NCBI RefSeq assembly: GCF_024609245.1 | Contig: NZ_JANJYH010000011.1 | Span: 37,623-101,622 of the forward strand | Length of the DNA: 64,000 nucleotides | Origin: Haloarchaeobius sp. FL176 | Lineage (GTDB): Archaea; Halobacteriota; Halobacteria; Halobacteriales; Natrialbaceae | Reading direction: 5' to 3' | Shown here: piece by piece, positions 17,187 through 25,896 of the stretch | Layout of the letters: every line of letters begins with the position of its first letter | Numbering within the stretch: position 1 is the stretch's first letter | Program-made: the position numbers and the translations under genes | The notes under the pieces: generated by a model | Seen by the model: the letters and a program-made list of their open reading frames with translations, nothing else | The model's database searches: none | Told to the model about the DNA's origin: nothing

Positions 17187-17675
17187 ATGGCCTACAGCTA
17201 CGAGCCACACTACTTCGAAGACATGGAGGTCGGGAAGACCTTCGAGAGCGTGGGACGCACCGTCACCGAGTCGGACTTCGTCTTCCACTCGATGTTCGCC
17301 GACGACTGGACCGAGCTACACACGAACGCCGAGTACAGCGAGGACGGCCCGTTCGGCGAACGCATCGGGCACGGCCCGATGACGTTCATCCTCACGACCG
17401 GCATGGTCCAGCGCTGTGGCTTCGTCGAGCGCACCGTCATCGCGTTCCTCGGCATGAACTACATGGACGTGCCGAACCCGCTGACCATCGGCGACACCAT
17501 CTCCGCCGAGTTCGAGGTCACCGAGAAGAAGGAGTTCGGGTCGCGCGAGGACGCCGGCCTCGTGGTCATCGACGCCGACACGCGCAACCAGGACGACGAG
17601 ATCCTCCTGCAGGGCGACATGAAGTTCATGTTCAAGCGGCGGGACCACTACGGCGACAAGCCGGGCCACCCCTGA
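17187..17675 (+). CDS. MaoC-like (R)-specific enoyl-CoA hydratase
   Basis: 162 residues of a single hot-dog domain. The N-terminus EDMEVGKTFESVGRTVTESD is the standard MaoC entry; the hydratase signature with the catalytic Asp/His pair is degenerate but recognisable around FADDWTELHTNAEYSE and FGERIGHGPMTFILT. C-terminal MKFMFKRR closes the hot dog. Likely hydrates trans-2-enoyl-CoA to the (R)-hydroxyacyl-CoA; fits the surrounding acyl-CoA genes. TATA-like ATTACTTA lies about 25-32 bp upstream. Confidence 0.85.
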   Translation: MAYSYEPHYFEDMEVGKTFESVGRTVTESDFVFHSMFADDWTELHTNAEYSEDGPFGERIGHGPMTFILTTGMVQRCGFVERTVIAFLGMNYMDVPNPLTIGDTISAEFEVTEKKEFGSREDAGLVVIDADTRNQDDEILLQGDMKFMFKRRDHYGDKPGHP

Positions 17676-17718
17676 GACGGGACCACAGCTATTGGTGACG
17701 GGGCGCGAACGGACACGT

Positions 17719-18075
17719 ATGACCATAGATCACGCGGCGGTTCGCGTCTCGAACCTCGACGAATCCATCGCATTCTACCGCGACCTGTTCGGCTACGAGC
17801 CCGTCGAGCGGTTCGAGCGGAGCGACACGGTCTCGGACACGTTCCTCGGCATCGGCGACGATGCCGCCATCCAGCTGGTCGAGACCGACGAGCCGGTCGA
17901 GCCGACGGACGGCGGCCACCTCGGCCTCTCGGTGGACGACGTGGACGCGGCGGTCGCCGGACTCGACGACGGGCGCGTCCACCGCAGGCCGGAGACGCTC
18001 GACGAACTCGGCATCCGAATCGCGTTCGTGGAGGACCCCGACGGCCACGTGCTGGAGCTGCTCGAACCGGTCTGA
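17719..18075 (+). CDS. VOC family (glyoxalase-like) protein
   Basis: 118 residues with two beta-alpha-beta-beta-beta halves: IDHAAVRVSNLDESIAFYRDL at the start and HLGLSVDDVDAAV, then FVEDPDGHVLELLE at the end. The typical metal positions His4 (IDH), His in GGHLGL and Glu in LELLE are present, so it can bind a divalent metal. Substrate cannot be deduced. The upstream MaoC gene is 43 bp away on the same strand. Confidence 0.8.
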   Translation: MTIDHAAVRVSNLDESIAFYRDLFGYEPVERFERSDTVSDTFLGIGDDAAIQLVETDEPVEPTDGGHLGLSVDDVDAAVAGLDDGRVHRRPETLDELGIRIAFVEDPDGHVLELLEPV

Positions 18076-18088
18076 GCCGGGGAAAACA

Positions 18089-18101
18089 CGAACGCTTTTT
18101 C
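18089..18101 (+). promoter_or_regulatory. promoter element CGAACGCTTTTTC of the amidohydrolase gene
   Basis: The T-tract is 25-29 bp before the ATG at 18125. The same string with the same spacing precedes two other genes in the window (18.1, 19.0 and 39.6 kb). I read it as a BRE (CGAA) joined to a weak TATA element. Confidence 0.5.
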
Positions 18102-18124
18102 GCCTGCCCGTTGCAGGAGTGAGT

Positions 18125-19003
18125 ATGAGCCTGCCGAGCGTCGTGGACCCCGACGACCCCCGAATCATCGACACGCACGCACACCAGCCGACCGAGGAGT
18201 TCCTCTTCGACGCCGGCGGCGAGATGATGCAGGACGCCGCAAAGCGCTTCGGCAAGGAGATGGTGCCGAACTCCTACGAGGAGATGAAAGAGGAGTACCG
18301 CGCTGTCGGCATCGACAAGGCGGTGCTGCTCGGCTGGGACGCCGAGACGAACACCGGCAACCCGCCGGTCCCGAACGAGTACGTCGCGGAGGTACGCGAC
18401 GAGCACGACGACTTCTTCGTCGGCTTCGGGAGCGTCGACCCCCTGAAGGACGACTGCGTCGAGGAGGCCCGCCGATGCGTCGAGGACCTCGACCTCGTCG
18501 GCTTCAAGTTCCAGCAGATAGCGCAGGGCTTCGACCCCTCGGACCCCGAACACGAGGAGCTCTTCGACACCATCGAGGACCTCGGCGTCCCCTGCGTCTT
18601 CCACGGGGGGAACTCCACGCTCGGTGCCTGTGCCCCCGGCGGGCGGGGCCTGAAGATCAAGTACGGCGACCCGATGCTGCTCGACGACGTGGCCGCCGAG
18701 CATCCCGACCTCCAGATACTCATCGCCCACCCGGCGTTCCCGTGGGAGAAGGAGCAACTCGCCATCTGCCAGCAGAAGGGCAACGTCTACATGGACCTCT
18801 CGGGCTGGATGCCCGCCTACATCGACGACCAGGTGCTCCACTACGCGAAGACGCTGCTCAAGGACAAGGTGATGTTCGGCACGGACTACCCGATGCTCGA
18901 CCCGCAGAAGTGGCTCCACCAGTTCGGCGAGCTCGACTTCCCCGAGGAGGTCCAGCGCAAGATCCTCTGGGAGAACGCCGAGGAGTTCCTCGGCCTGGAC
19001 TGA
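18125..19003 (+). CDS. amidohydrolase-2 family metal-dependent hydrolase/decarboxylase
   Basis: 292 residues, TIM-barrel metal hydrolase. The metal site is visible as DTHAHQP (residues about 16-22), a His in VFHGGNSTLG, LIAHPAFPW, and the Asp in MFGTDYPML near the C-terminus. This is the amidohydrolase_2 branch that includes decarboxylases and 4-oxalomesaconate-type hydratases of aromatic degradation; the exact substrate is unclear. Placed among acyl-CoA genes with its own promoter. Confidence 0.85.
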   Translation: MSLPSVVDPDDPRIIDTHAHQPTEEFLFDAGGEMMQDAAKRFGKEMVPNSYEEMKEEYRAVGIDKAVLLGWDAETNTGNPPVPNEYVAEVRDEHDDFFVGFGSVDPLKDDCVEEARRCVEDLDLVGFKFQQIAQGFDPSDPEHEELFDTIEDLGVPCVFHGGNSTLGACAPGGRGLKIKYGDPMLLDDVAAEHPDLQILIAHPAFPWEKEQLAICQQKGNVYMDLSGWMPAYIDDQVLHYAKTLLKDKVMFGTDYPMLDPQKWLHQFGELDFPEEVQRKILWENAEEFLGLD

Positions 19004-19010
19004 CCCGCCA

Positions 19011-19022
19011 CGAACGCTTTTC
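19011..19022 (+). promoter_or_regulatory. promoter element CGAACGCTTTTC before the broken VOC-like gene
   Basis: Near copy of the element at 18089-18101; its T-tract is 22-25 bp before the ATG at 19043. It supports the view that a real gene starts there. Confidence 0.45.
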
Positions 19023-19042
19023 TCCCGCAGCCGGGTCCTTGC

Positions 19043-19391
19043 ATGGACAGCCGTCTCGACCACGGAGCGAGCGCGCTGACCTGCCCCCCTCGACCGGCTG
19101 CTCGGCGTGCCGCGGCCGGAGACCGCCGGCTCGGATCATCTCGGTGCGAGACGCCACCGATTCGCCGGGAGTGGTGTCGCACTCGCCGAACCCGACGGTG
19201 ACCGCCTCAGCGCCCGTCTCGCGGAGTTCGGGCCGCCCCCCACTGCCAGCCTCGTCGGGACGAGCGACCTCGACGCGGCGACGGACGCCGTCTCCCTCAC
19301 CGCGCCGGAACGGTGGCAGGACGACCGCGTCACAGGGTTCGACCATCCGGCGTTGCGGGACTGGCTCTGCGTCGTGGAGGACGCGCACTGA
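19043..19391 (+). pseudogene. frameshifted small gene, possibly VOC-like
   Basis: An ATG with a good promoter opens MDSRLDHGASALT, then the frame goes bad at a run of six C (19084-19089). Removing one C joins it to the next frame, giving LDRLLGVPRPETAGSDHL and, through SGVALAEPDGDRLSARLAEFG, a continuous protein of about 115 residues that ends at the TGA at 19389-19391 (DWLCVVEDAH). The pattern is loosely like half of a VOC/glyoxalase-type protein; I am unsure of the family. A sequencing error in the C run would have the same appearance as a true frameshift. Confidence 0.45.
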
Positions 19392-19514
19392 CCGCGTGGT
19401 TCCGAGGAATCCGTCGGCGGGGACGGCCACCTCTGGAAGTTCACTCGGTTCGGAATTCCGGTAACTATTGAACGAACAGGGGGTTTTGAACCGACGGGAA
19501 TCCAATCATCGTTC

Positions 19515-21125
19515 ATGCACAAGCCGCTTCTAGTGACAGATTTCCTGGACCGTGCCCGACGCCACTACGCCGACGAGACCGCCATCGTGGCGACGACCGG
19601 CGAGCGCTACACGTACGACGAGTTCGGCGAACGCGCCGACCGGTTCTCCGCGTTCCTCCAGTCCGTGGACGTCGAACAGGGCGACCGCGTCGCCGTCCTC
19701 GACCCCAACACGCACTACCACCTCGAAGCCGCGTACGGGTCGATGCAGGTCGGCGCCGTCCACACGCCGCTGAACTACCGGTTGACGGCCGACGACTACG
19801 CCTACATCCTCGAGGACGCGGGGGTGACGGCCATCTACGCCGACCACGAGTACGCCCACCGTATCGAGCAGATCCGCGACGAGGTGCCGACCGAGACGTT
19901 CGTGACGAACGACGCCGACGCCGTCGACGGTGACTGGCGCTCGTTCGACGCGGAGCTGGAGGCGGCCGGCCCCGACTACGACCGAGCCGAGATGAGCGAG
20001 GACGACGTGGTGACCATCAACTACACCTCCGGGACGACCGGCGACCCGAAGGGTGTCTGTCGCACGCACCGCGCCGAGACCATCCACTCCTACCTCGTGA
20101 CGGCCCACCAGAACATCTCCGACGACGACGTCTACCTCTGGACGCTGCCGATGTTCCACGTCAACGGCTGGGGCCACATCTACTCCGTCACCGGCAACGG
20201 CGGGACACACGTCTGCACACGAGGCGTCGACGCCGAGTCCGTCTTCGACGCCATCCAGACCGAGGACGTGAGCTACCTCTGTGCCGCGCCGACGGTGCTC
20301 AACATGCTGATGAACTACTACGACGAGCACGACGGCGAGGTCCAGACGGCGGGCGCGAACCCCGTCCGGGCCGCGACCGCCGGTGCGGCACCCCCCGAAG
20401 CCACCCTCCGGACTGTCGAGGGCGAGTTCGGCTGGACGCTGATGCACGTCTACGGCGCGACGGAGACCGGCCCGCTCATCACCACCTCGCACTCGCCCCG
20501 TCACCTCGCCGGTAAGACCGACGACGAGCGGTTCGACCTGATGAAACGGCAGGGCATCGGCTACCTCGGCACCGAAGTCCGCGTCGTCGACGAGGACGGC
20601 GAGGACGTGCCCCGCGACGGCTCGACCATCGGCGAGATCGTCGTCCGCGGGAACCAGGTGATGGACCGCTACTGGAACAAGCCCGAGGAGACCGAGACGG
20701 CGTTCTCCGAGCGGCGCGAGGGCTACTACCACATGGGCGACCTCGCGACGTGGGACGAGGACGGCTTCGTCGCCATTCAGGACCGCAAGAAGGACATCAT
20801 CATCTCCGGCGGCGAGAACATCTCGACCATCGAGCTCGAGGACGTGCTCTACGACCACCCCGAGATCGCGAAGGCGGCGGTCATCCCCGCGCCGAGCGAG
20901 CAGTGGGGCGAGACGCCGAAGGCATTCGTCGTCCCGGCCGCCGACGCGACCATCGACCCCGAGGACGTGAAGTCGTTCGTCGCCGACCGGGTCGCGAACT
21001 TCAAGCGGGTCACCCGCGTCGAGTTCGTCGACCAGCTCCCCGAGACCGCGACCGGGAAGGTCCAGAAGTACGAGCTCCGCGAGCGCGAGTGGGCGGACGA
21101 GGAGTCGATGGTCGGGCAGGGCTGA
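19515..21125 (+). CDS. long-chain/medium-chain acyl-CoA synthetase (AMP-binding enzyme)
   Basis: 536 residues of the ANL superfamily. P-loop-like motif TINYTSGTTGDPKGVCRTH (about 168-186), adenylate motif HVYGATETGP, the GDLATWDEDGF aspartate and the hinge RKKDIIISGGENIS are all intact, as is the C-terminal catalytic Lys in ATGKVQKYELRE. It activates a carboxylic acid to its CoA thioester at the expense of ATP. Length and motifs match the fatty-acid/medium-chain branch; substrate unknown. It would feed the hydratase, dehydrogenase and thiolase genes nearby. Confidence 0.92.
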   Translation: MHKPLLVTDFLDRARRHYADETAIVATTGERYTYDEFGERADRFSAFLQSVDVEQGDRVAVLDPNTHYHLEAAYGSMQVGAVHTPLNYRLTADDYAYILEDAGVTAIYADHEYAHRIEQIRDEVPTETFVTNDADAVDGDWRSFDAELEAAGPDYDRAEMSEDDVVTINYTSGTTGDPKGVCRTHRAETIHSYLVTAHQNISDDDVYLWTLPMFHVNGWGHIYSVTGNGGTHVCTRGVDAESVFDAIQTEDVSYLCAAPTVLNMLMNYYDEHDGEVQTAGANPVRAATAGAAPPEATLRTVEGEFGWTLMHVYGATETGPLITTSHSPRHLAGKTDDERFDLMKRQGIGYLGTEVRVVDEDGEDVPRDGSTIGEIVVRGNQVMDRYWNKPEETETAFSERREGYYHMGDLATWDEDGFVAIQDRKKDIIISGGENISTIELEDVLYDHPEIAKAAVIPAPSEQWGETPKAFVVPAADATIDPEDVKSFVADRVANFKRVTRVEFVDQLPETATGKVQKYELREREWADEESMVGQG

Positions 21126-21184
21126 GGCGAGCGCCCACCCCGCATCGGGGACGGGATTAAGCCGGTCCGGGTCCGAGTTCGACC

Positions 21185-21991
21185 GTGTTCCCCGCACTCG
21201 CCAGCACCGGCACGGTCGCCACCCATCCGTTCGTCCGGGTCGGCAACGGCTCCCGGACCCTGGTCGTCGTCCCCGGACTGAACGACCCTCTCCACAGGGT
21301 CGGCGACTCCTGGTGGTACCCGCGGCTGATGGCGCTGTACCTCCGCCGCTACGCCGACACCCACACCGCCTACATGGTGAGCCGGCCGCCCGGGCTCGCC
21401 CCTGACACGACGATGGCCGACCTCGCCCGCGGATACGAGCGCGTCCTCGACGCCCTCGACGCGGACTCCGTCGACGTGCTCGGGCTCTCCATGGGCGGGT
21501 TCGTCGTCCAGCATCTCGCCGCCGCGGACGACCGGGTCGACCGCGCTGTGCTCGGGCTGTCGGGTGCGGGCCTGAGCGACGGCGGGACGTCGGTCGTCCG
21601 GCGCTGGCGCGACTGGGCGGTCGCCGGCGACTGGGGCTCAATCTATCGCAACGCTGCCGGGATTCTCGCCGCCGGCGCGCGGGCCCGGCTCCTGCAGGTC
21701 GGTTCGCTCGTCTACGAGCGGGCGTTCGAGCCGGTCGACCCGACCGACTTCCTCGTCTCCGCCGACGCCTGCCTCGCGTTCGACGGCACCGACGCCTGCG
21801 AGCGCGTCGACCCCCTGACCCTCGTCGTCGGCGCGGACCGGGACCCGTTCTTCGACGAGGCCGACTACCGCGCCGCCGCGGCTGCCCTCCCGAACGGCCG
21901 GCTGGCGATGCTCCGCGGGACCGGGCACGAGGCAGTCGTCGAACATCCGGCGGCGTTCGACGGCACCATCCGGCGGTTCCTCGACCGGTGA
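21185..21991 (+). CDS. alpha/beta hydrolase
   Basis: 268 residues starting with GTG at 21185, with an ATTAAG TATA-like element about 30 bp upstream. The nucleophile elbow is GLSMGG (LGLSMGGFVVQHL), the acid is in VVGADRDPFFDEAD, and the catalytic His in GTGHEAVVEHP. The oxyanion strand VVVPGLND is in place. No lid domain insertion is evident. Probably an esterase or thioesterase of the acyl-CoA region, but the substrate is not readable. Confidence 0.85.
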   Translation: MFPALASTGTVATHPFVRVGNGSRTLVVVPGLNDPLHRVGDSWWYPRLMALYLRRYADTHTAYMVSRPPGLAPDTTMADLARGYERVLDALDADSVDVLGLSMGGFVVQHLAAADDRVDRAVLGLSGAGLSDGGTSVVRRWRDWAVAGDWGSIYRNAAGILAAGARARLLQVGSLVYERAFEPVDPTDFLVSADACLAFDGTDACERVDPLTLVVGADRDPFFDEADYRAAAAALPNGRLAMLRGTGHEAVVEHPAAFDGTIRRFLDR

Positions 21992-22040
21992 GACTCACTC
22001 GGGCAGCGCTCCGAACTCTCGAACACGCCGACCCGAGCGA

Positions 22041-22805
22041 CTAGTCCCACTCGGGGTCGCGGCCCTCGAGGAACGCGTCGACGCCCTCCTCGTGCTCCTC
22101 GGACATGTACGCCTGCACCTGCAGCATGTTCTCGTAGTCCAGCGCCTTCCGCCAGTCGTTGTCGAGGTTCTCGTGGATGGCCTGCTTGGTCATCCCGACG
22201 GTCTTCGTGGGGCGGCGGGAGAGCTTGCCGACCAGTTCGTCGACCGTCTCGTCCAGTTCCTCCTCGGGCACGGCCTCGTTGACCAGCCCCATCTCGGCGG
22301 CCTCGCTCCCGTCGAAGAACTCGCCGGTCATAGTGAGTCGCTTCGCCGTCCGGAGGCCGACGAGCCGCGGCAGGGTGAACGTCGCTGCCGTGTCCGGAAC
22401 CAGGCCGACGCGGATGAACGCACAGGAGAAGGTCGCGTCCGGCACCGTGTACGCCATGTCCGACGCTGCGACGATGGCCAGTCCCGCGCCGACGCAGTCG
22501 CCGTTGATCTTCGCCACGACGGGCACGTCGCTGTTCAGGAGTTCGGCCGCGGCACGGTTGAACGTCTCCGCGACGCGCTGGTACGACTCGCGTGGCCCCT
22601 CCTCGCGCTCCTTCATCGCCTGGATGTCGCCGCCGGCCGAGAACGCGGGGTCGTCGCCGGTGAGCACGATGGCGTCGTGCTCGACGGGGTCGGCCCCCGC
22701 GACCGCGTCGGCCAGCTCCGTCGCCACCTCCAGGTTCATCGCGTTCATCACGTTCGGCCGGTCGAACGTTATCGTCCGTACGCCGTCGTCGTCCTCGACT
22801 CGCAT
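22041..22805 (-). CDS. enoyl-CoA hydratase/isomerase family protein (second copy)
   Basis: 254 residues, crotonase fold: VRTITFDRPNVMNAM at the N-terminus, oxyanion-hole loops PAFSAGGDIQAMK and INGDCVGAGLAIVAASD, and the late FIRVGLVPDTAATFTLPRLVG. The ending EEGVDAFLEGRDPEWD matches the usual family tail. In this copy the second loop has Cys-Val instead of the common Ala-Gly variants, so the activity could be hydratase or isomerase. It is convergent with the alpha/beta hydrolase. Confidence 0.88.
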   Translation of the reverse strand: MRVEDDDGVRTITFDRPNVMNAMNLEVATELADAVAGADPVEHDAIVLTGDDPAFSAGGDIQAMKEREEGPRESYQRVAETFNRAAAELLNSDVPVVAKINGDCVGAGLAIVAASDMAYTVPDATFSCAFIRVGLVPDTAATFTLPRLVGLRTAKRLTMTGEFFDGSEAAEMGLVNEAVPEEELDETVDELVGKLSRRPTKTVGMTKQAIHENLDNDWRKALDYENMLQVQAYMSEEHEEGVDAFLEGRDPEWD

Positions 22806-22828
22806 ACTACTGGCAACTTTCCATGAGT

Positions 22829-22837
22829 GCTTAATTG
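22829..22837 (-). promoter_or_regulatory. TATA box of the second enoyl-CoA hydratase gene
   Basis: On the minus strand CAATTAAGC, 24-32 bp before the ATG at 22805. Confidence 0.5.
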
Positions 22838-22910
22838 TTCGGTCGGGTCGCCGGGGAACCGTCGCTGGTCAGGATTTTTGTATCGACGGTTCCAACGGCG
22901 AAGCGAACCA

Positions 22911-23111
22911 ATGAATCCGCTGAAGCCGCCGTGCATGCGCAAGAACTCGCACGCCAAGAAGGGAGCCGAGGAGGGCGCGAAGATCGGTGCGAAGATCGGC
23001 CGGCCACTCGGCCCGGTCGGGTCGGGCATCGGCGCGGGGATGGGCGCGGCGAGCGGGCACATCGCCGGCGCGATGCGGGACAACGTCGAGAACGTCCTCA
23101 AGCCGTTCTGA
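22911..23111 (+). CDS. small glycine-zipper-like protein
   Basis: 66 residues: a short basic head (MNPLKPPCMRKNSHAKKG) and a GxxxG-rich core (GAKIGAKIG, GPVGSGIGAGMGAASG) followed by a short amphipathic end. Such glycine zippers pack helices in membranes or oligomers. The length and base use are those of a real gene and it has an AT-rich element about 35 bp upstream. No family recognised with confidence; located directly before tyrS, 53 bp apart. Confidence 0.6.
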   Translation: MNPLKPPCMRKNSHAKKGAEEGAKIGAKIGRPLGPVGSGIGAGMGAASGHIAGAMRDNVENVLKPF

Positions 23112-23164
23112 ACGGTTCGCACGGCTTGGCAAGGTTCAAAGCCCCCGGGCGAATTCGTGTCCGT

Positions 23165-24163
23165 ATGGACACGTACGAGTTGATGACCCGGAACACCGAC
23201 GAGGTCATCACCGAGTCCGAGGTGCGCGCACTGGCCGACGACCCCGACGGGAAGCGGGTCTACGTCGGCTACGAGCCCTCGGGCGTCCTCCACCTCGGTC
23301 ACCTCCTGACGGCGAACAAGCTCATCGACCTGCAGGAGGCGGGGATGGAAGTGGTCGTCCTGCTGGCCGACGTCCACGCCTACCTCAACGGGAAGGGGAC
23401 GTTCGAGGAGATCCGCGAGACCGCCGAGCGGATGCGGGCCCAGTTCCTCGCGTACGGGCTCGACGAGGACCAGACGGAGTTCGTCTACGGCAGTAGCTTC
23501 GAGATGGACGAGGACTACGCGCTCGACCTGCACGAGCTCGAACTGGAGACGAGCCTGAACCGTGCTCAGCGCGCGATGGCCGAAATCCAGAGCGGCGAGA
23601 CGGTGAAGGTCAGCCACGTCGTCTACCCGCTGATGCAGGCGCTCGACATCGAGTACCTCGACCTCGACCTCGCCATCGGCGGGATGGACCAGCGGAAGGT
23701 CCACATGCTCCACCGCGAGGAGCTCCCGTCGCTGGGCTACGAGAGCCGTCCCTGCCTGCACACGCCCATCCTCGCCGACCTGACGAGCGGCGTCGGCAAG
23801 ATGTCCTCCAGCGAGGGCGTCACCATCTCGATGGAGGACTCCGCCGAGGACCTCCAGAAGAAGGTGAACAAGGCGTACTGCCCGCCGACGGCCGATCCAG
23901 AGCCCGACGACGACGGTAACGACCGGCACAACCCCGTGCTGGAGCTGTTCCACTACCACGTCTTCCCGCGGTTCGAGTCGGTGACGGTCGAGCGGCCCGA
24001 GAAGTACGGCGGCGACCTCGTCTACGAGTCGTACGACGACCTCGCGGTCGACCTCGACTCCGGCGAGCTCCACCCGCAGGACGCGAAGAACACGCTCGCG
24101 AGCTACCTCGACGAGCTCATCGAGCCGGGGCGCGAACGGCTGCAGGAGCTGCGCGCGGACTGA
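23165..24163 (+). CDS. tyrS: tyrosyl-tRNA synthetase
   Basis: 332 residues, class I synthetase of archaeal type (no C-terminal S4 domain). The HIGH motif is HLGHLL, the tyrosine pocket residues lie in YVGYEPSGVLHLGH and GGMDQRKVHMLHRE, and the KMSKS motif is KMSSSEGVTIS. Start at MDTYELMTRNTDEVITE is the usual N-terminus. Confidence 0.95.
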   Translation: MDTYELMTRNTDEVITESEVRALADDPDGKRVYVGYEPSGVLHLGHLLTANKLIDLQEAGMEVVVLLADVHAYLNGKGTFEEIRETAERMRAQFLAYGLDEDQTEFVYGSSFEMDEDYALDLHELELETSLNRAQRAMAEIQSGETVKVSHVVYPLMQALDIEYLDLDLAIGGMDQRKVHMLHREELPSLGYESRPCLHTPILADLTSGVGKMSSSEGVTISMEDSAEDLQKKVNKAYCPPTADPEPDDDGNDRHNPVLELFHYHVFPRFESVTVERPEKYGGDLVYESYDDLAVDLDSGELHPQDAKNTLASYLDELIEPGRERLQELRAD

Positions 24164-24238
24164 CCTCGGAAGCAGAGCGACCCCCTTTCTCCCGACCAAC
24201 CGGCCGCTTCAAGTCGCGTCGCCACGAACCTGCCGGGC

Positions 24239-25210
24239 ATGAACGAGACACGACGGCAGGTCCTCGCCGCGCTCGCCGACGGGCCGGTGGGCGGCCCCAC
24301 ACTCGCCGACGAGCTCGATGTCTCCAGAGCCGCCGTCTGGAAGCACGTCGAGGCCATCCGCGAGGCGGGCTTCGGCGTCGAGAGCGACGACGACGGCTAC
24401 CGGCTGACCTCGGTGCCGGCGTACGGCGGGCTGGCCATCGCTCACGGACTGGACGCCCCATACGAAATCGAGTACCACGAGTCCCTGGCCTCGACGAACA
24501 CTCGCGCCCGTGAGTTGGCCGACGGCGGCGCGGGCGACGTGGTCGTGGTGGCCGACGAGCAGACCGGCGGTCGCGGCCGCCTCGACCGGGAGTGGGCTGC
24601 CCCGCCCGGGGGCGTCTACGCCTCCATCCTGACCCGCCCGACGGTGCCGCCGTCGCAGGTGCCGCTCGCGACGCTCGCCGCGGCGGTCGCGGTCACGCGC
24701 GCGGCCCGCGAAGCCGGAGTCGACGCCCGTATCAAGTGGCCCAACGACGTGCTGGTGGCTGTGGACGAGCCTACCGACGGTTCCGACGGCGACGGGAACG
24801 CCGAGTACCGAAAGCTGGCGGGCATCCTCACCGAGATGGAGGGCGAGGCGGACCGCGTCTCGTGGCTGGTCGTCGGTATCGGCGCGAACGTCGACGCCGA
24901 CGACCTGCCGCCGACGGCGACGAGCCTCCGCGAACGTGGCGGTGCGGACGTCGACCGGCGCGTGTTCCTCCAGCGCGTGCTGGAGGAGTTCCACGACCTC
25001 GGCACCGACGCCGCGGCGGTCCTACCCGCGTGGCGCGAGCACGCCCTGACGCTCGGCCAGCGGGTTCGCGTCGAAACGCCGACCGGCGAGGTGGTCGGTG
25101 AGGCTGTCGATATCGAGCCGCCGGGCGCGCTCCTCGTGGAGACGGCCGACGGCGTCGTCCGGGTGAGCGCGGGCGATTGCGAACACCTCAGACCGGTCGA
25201 CGCGTCGTAG
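24239..25210 (+). CDS. birA: biotin-protein ligase with N-terminal HTH (BirA)
   Basis: 323 residues. Residues 1-60 form a winged-helix domain (VLAALADGPVGGPTLADEL, SRAAVWKHVEAIREAGF), then the catalytic domain with the biotin loop GGRGRLDREW and the RIKWPNDVLV motif, and a C-terminal SH3-like domain. It attaches biotin to acyl-CoA carboxylase-type carriers; the HTH suggests that it may also repress biotin genes, as in bacteria, but no operator is visible here. Confidence 0.92.
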   Translation: MNETRRQVLAALADGPVGGPTLADELDVSRAAVWKHVEAIREAGFGVESDDDGYRLTSVPAYGGLAIAHGLDAPYEIEYHESLASTNTRARELADGGAGDVVVVADEQTGGRGRLDREWAAPPGGVYASILTRPTVPPSQVPLATLAAAVAVTRAAREAGVDARIKWPNDVLVAVDEPTDGSDGDGNAEYRKLAGILTEMEGEADRVSWLVVGIGANVDADDLPPTATSLRERGGADVDRRVFLQRVLEEFHDLGTDAAAVLPAWREHALTLGQRVRVETPTGEVVGEAVDIEPPGALLVETADGVVRVSAGDCEHLRPVDAS

Positions 25211-25393
25211 TCAGCGCAACACCACCACCGCGAGCAGCGGGAGGGAGACGATGAGGGCGAACACCGCCATCCAGGGGACGAGCATGGCGAACGCCGCGTT
25301 GATGAACGCGATAGCGGCCACGGCGACGACGCGCTCACCGAGCGTCATCGCCGCACGCTCGTCGCGCACGAGCCGTGTCGCTGCGGCCCTCAT
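25211..25393 (-). CDS. small membrane protein coupled to UspA
   Basis: 60 residues: a basic head (RAAATRLVRDERAAM) and two hydrophobic stretches (VVAVAAIAFINAAFAMLV, and FALIVSLPLLAVVVL). Its ATG overlaps the stop of the UspA gene by 4 nt (ATGA), which supports the start and co-translation. Function unknown; the pairing suggests a link to the stress protein. Confidence 0.6.
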   Translation of the reverse strand: MRAAATRLVRDERAAMTLGERVVAVAAIAFINAAFAMLVPWMAVFALIVSLPLLAVVVLR

Positions 25394-25824
25394 CCCGACA
25401 CCTGAACCGTGAGGACCGGCACCTCCGAAGACCTGACGACGCGCTCGGCCACGCTCCCGAGCAGCAGTCGGTCGATTCCGCCACGGCCGTGTGTTCCCAT
25501 GACGACGAGGTCGCACTCCTCCGACTCGGCGTGCCGGACGACCTGTTTCGCTGGCGTGCCCTCGAGCAACGCGGTCTCGACGGGTACCCCGGACTCCTCG
25601 GCGATCTCGACGACGCGGTCCAGCGCCGCCTCGCCCTCGTGTTCGAGCATCTCGTGCAGGCCTTCCCACGCGGTCTCCATGGGGACGCCGCCGTAGCTGG
25701 CGGAGTCGACGACGTAGACGGCGTAGATGGTCGCGTCGTGGGCGACCGCGAGGTCGATGGCGTGACGGACCGCCCGTTCGCCCCCCTCGGAGCCGTCGGT
25801 CGGCACCAGTATCCGGTCGTACAT
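25390..25824 (-). CDS. universal stress protein (UspA family)
   Basis: 144 residues, single Usp domain. The N-terminal strand YDRILVPTDGSEGGERAVRHA and the ATP-binding signature GTHGRGGIDRLLLGSVAERV (G-x2-G-x9-G-S) are complete, so it should bind ATP. First gene of a pair with the small membrane protein. Confidence 0.92.
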   Translation of the reverse strand: MYDRILVPTDGSEGGERAVRHAIDLAVAHDATIYAVYVVDSASYGGVPMETAWEGLHEMLEHEGEAALDRVVEIAEESGVPVETALLEGTPAKQVVRHAESEECDLVVMGTHGRGGIDRLLLGSVAERVVRSSEVPVLTVQVSG

Positions 25825-25896
25825 GTGGTATGCTATCGCGTATGGCGGCGCGGGTCTTGAGTGTGCCGTCGGTTCACCGCCCCACAGCAGCCCCCG

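Noticed and set aside
19530..21998. 822-codon minus-strand open frame opposite the acyl-CoA synthetase and hydrolase
   Set aside because: Arginine-rich antisense translation without domains; the plus strand carries two complete, motif-bearing enzymes.
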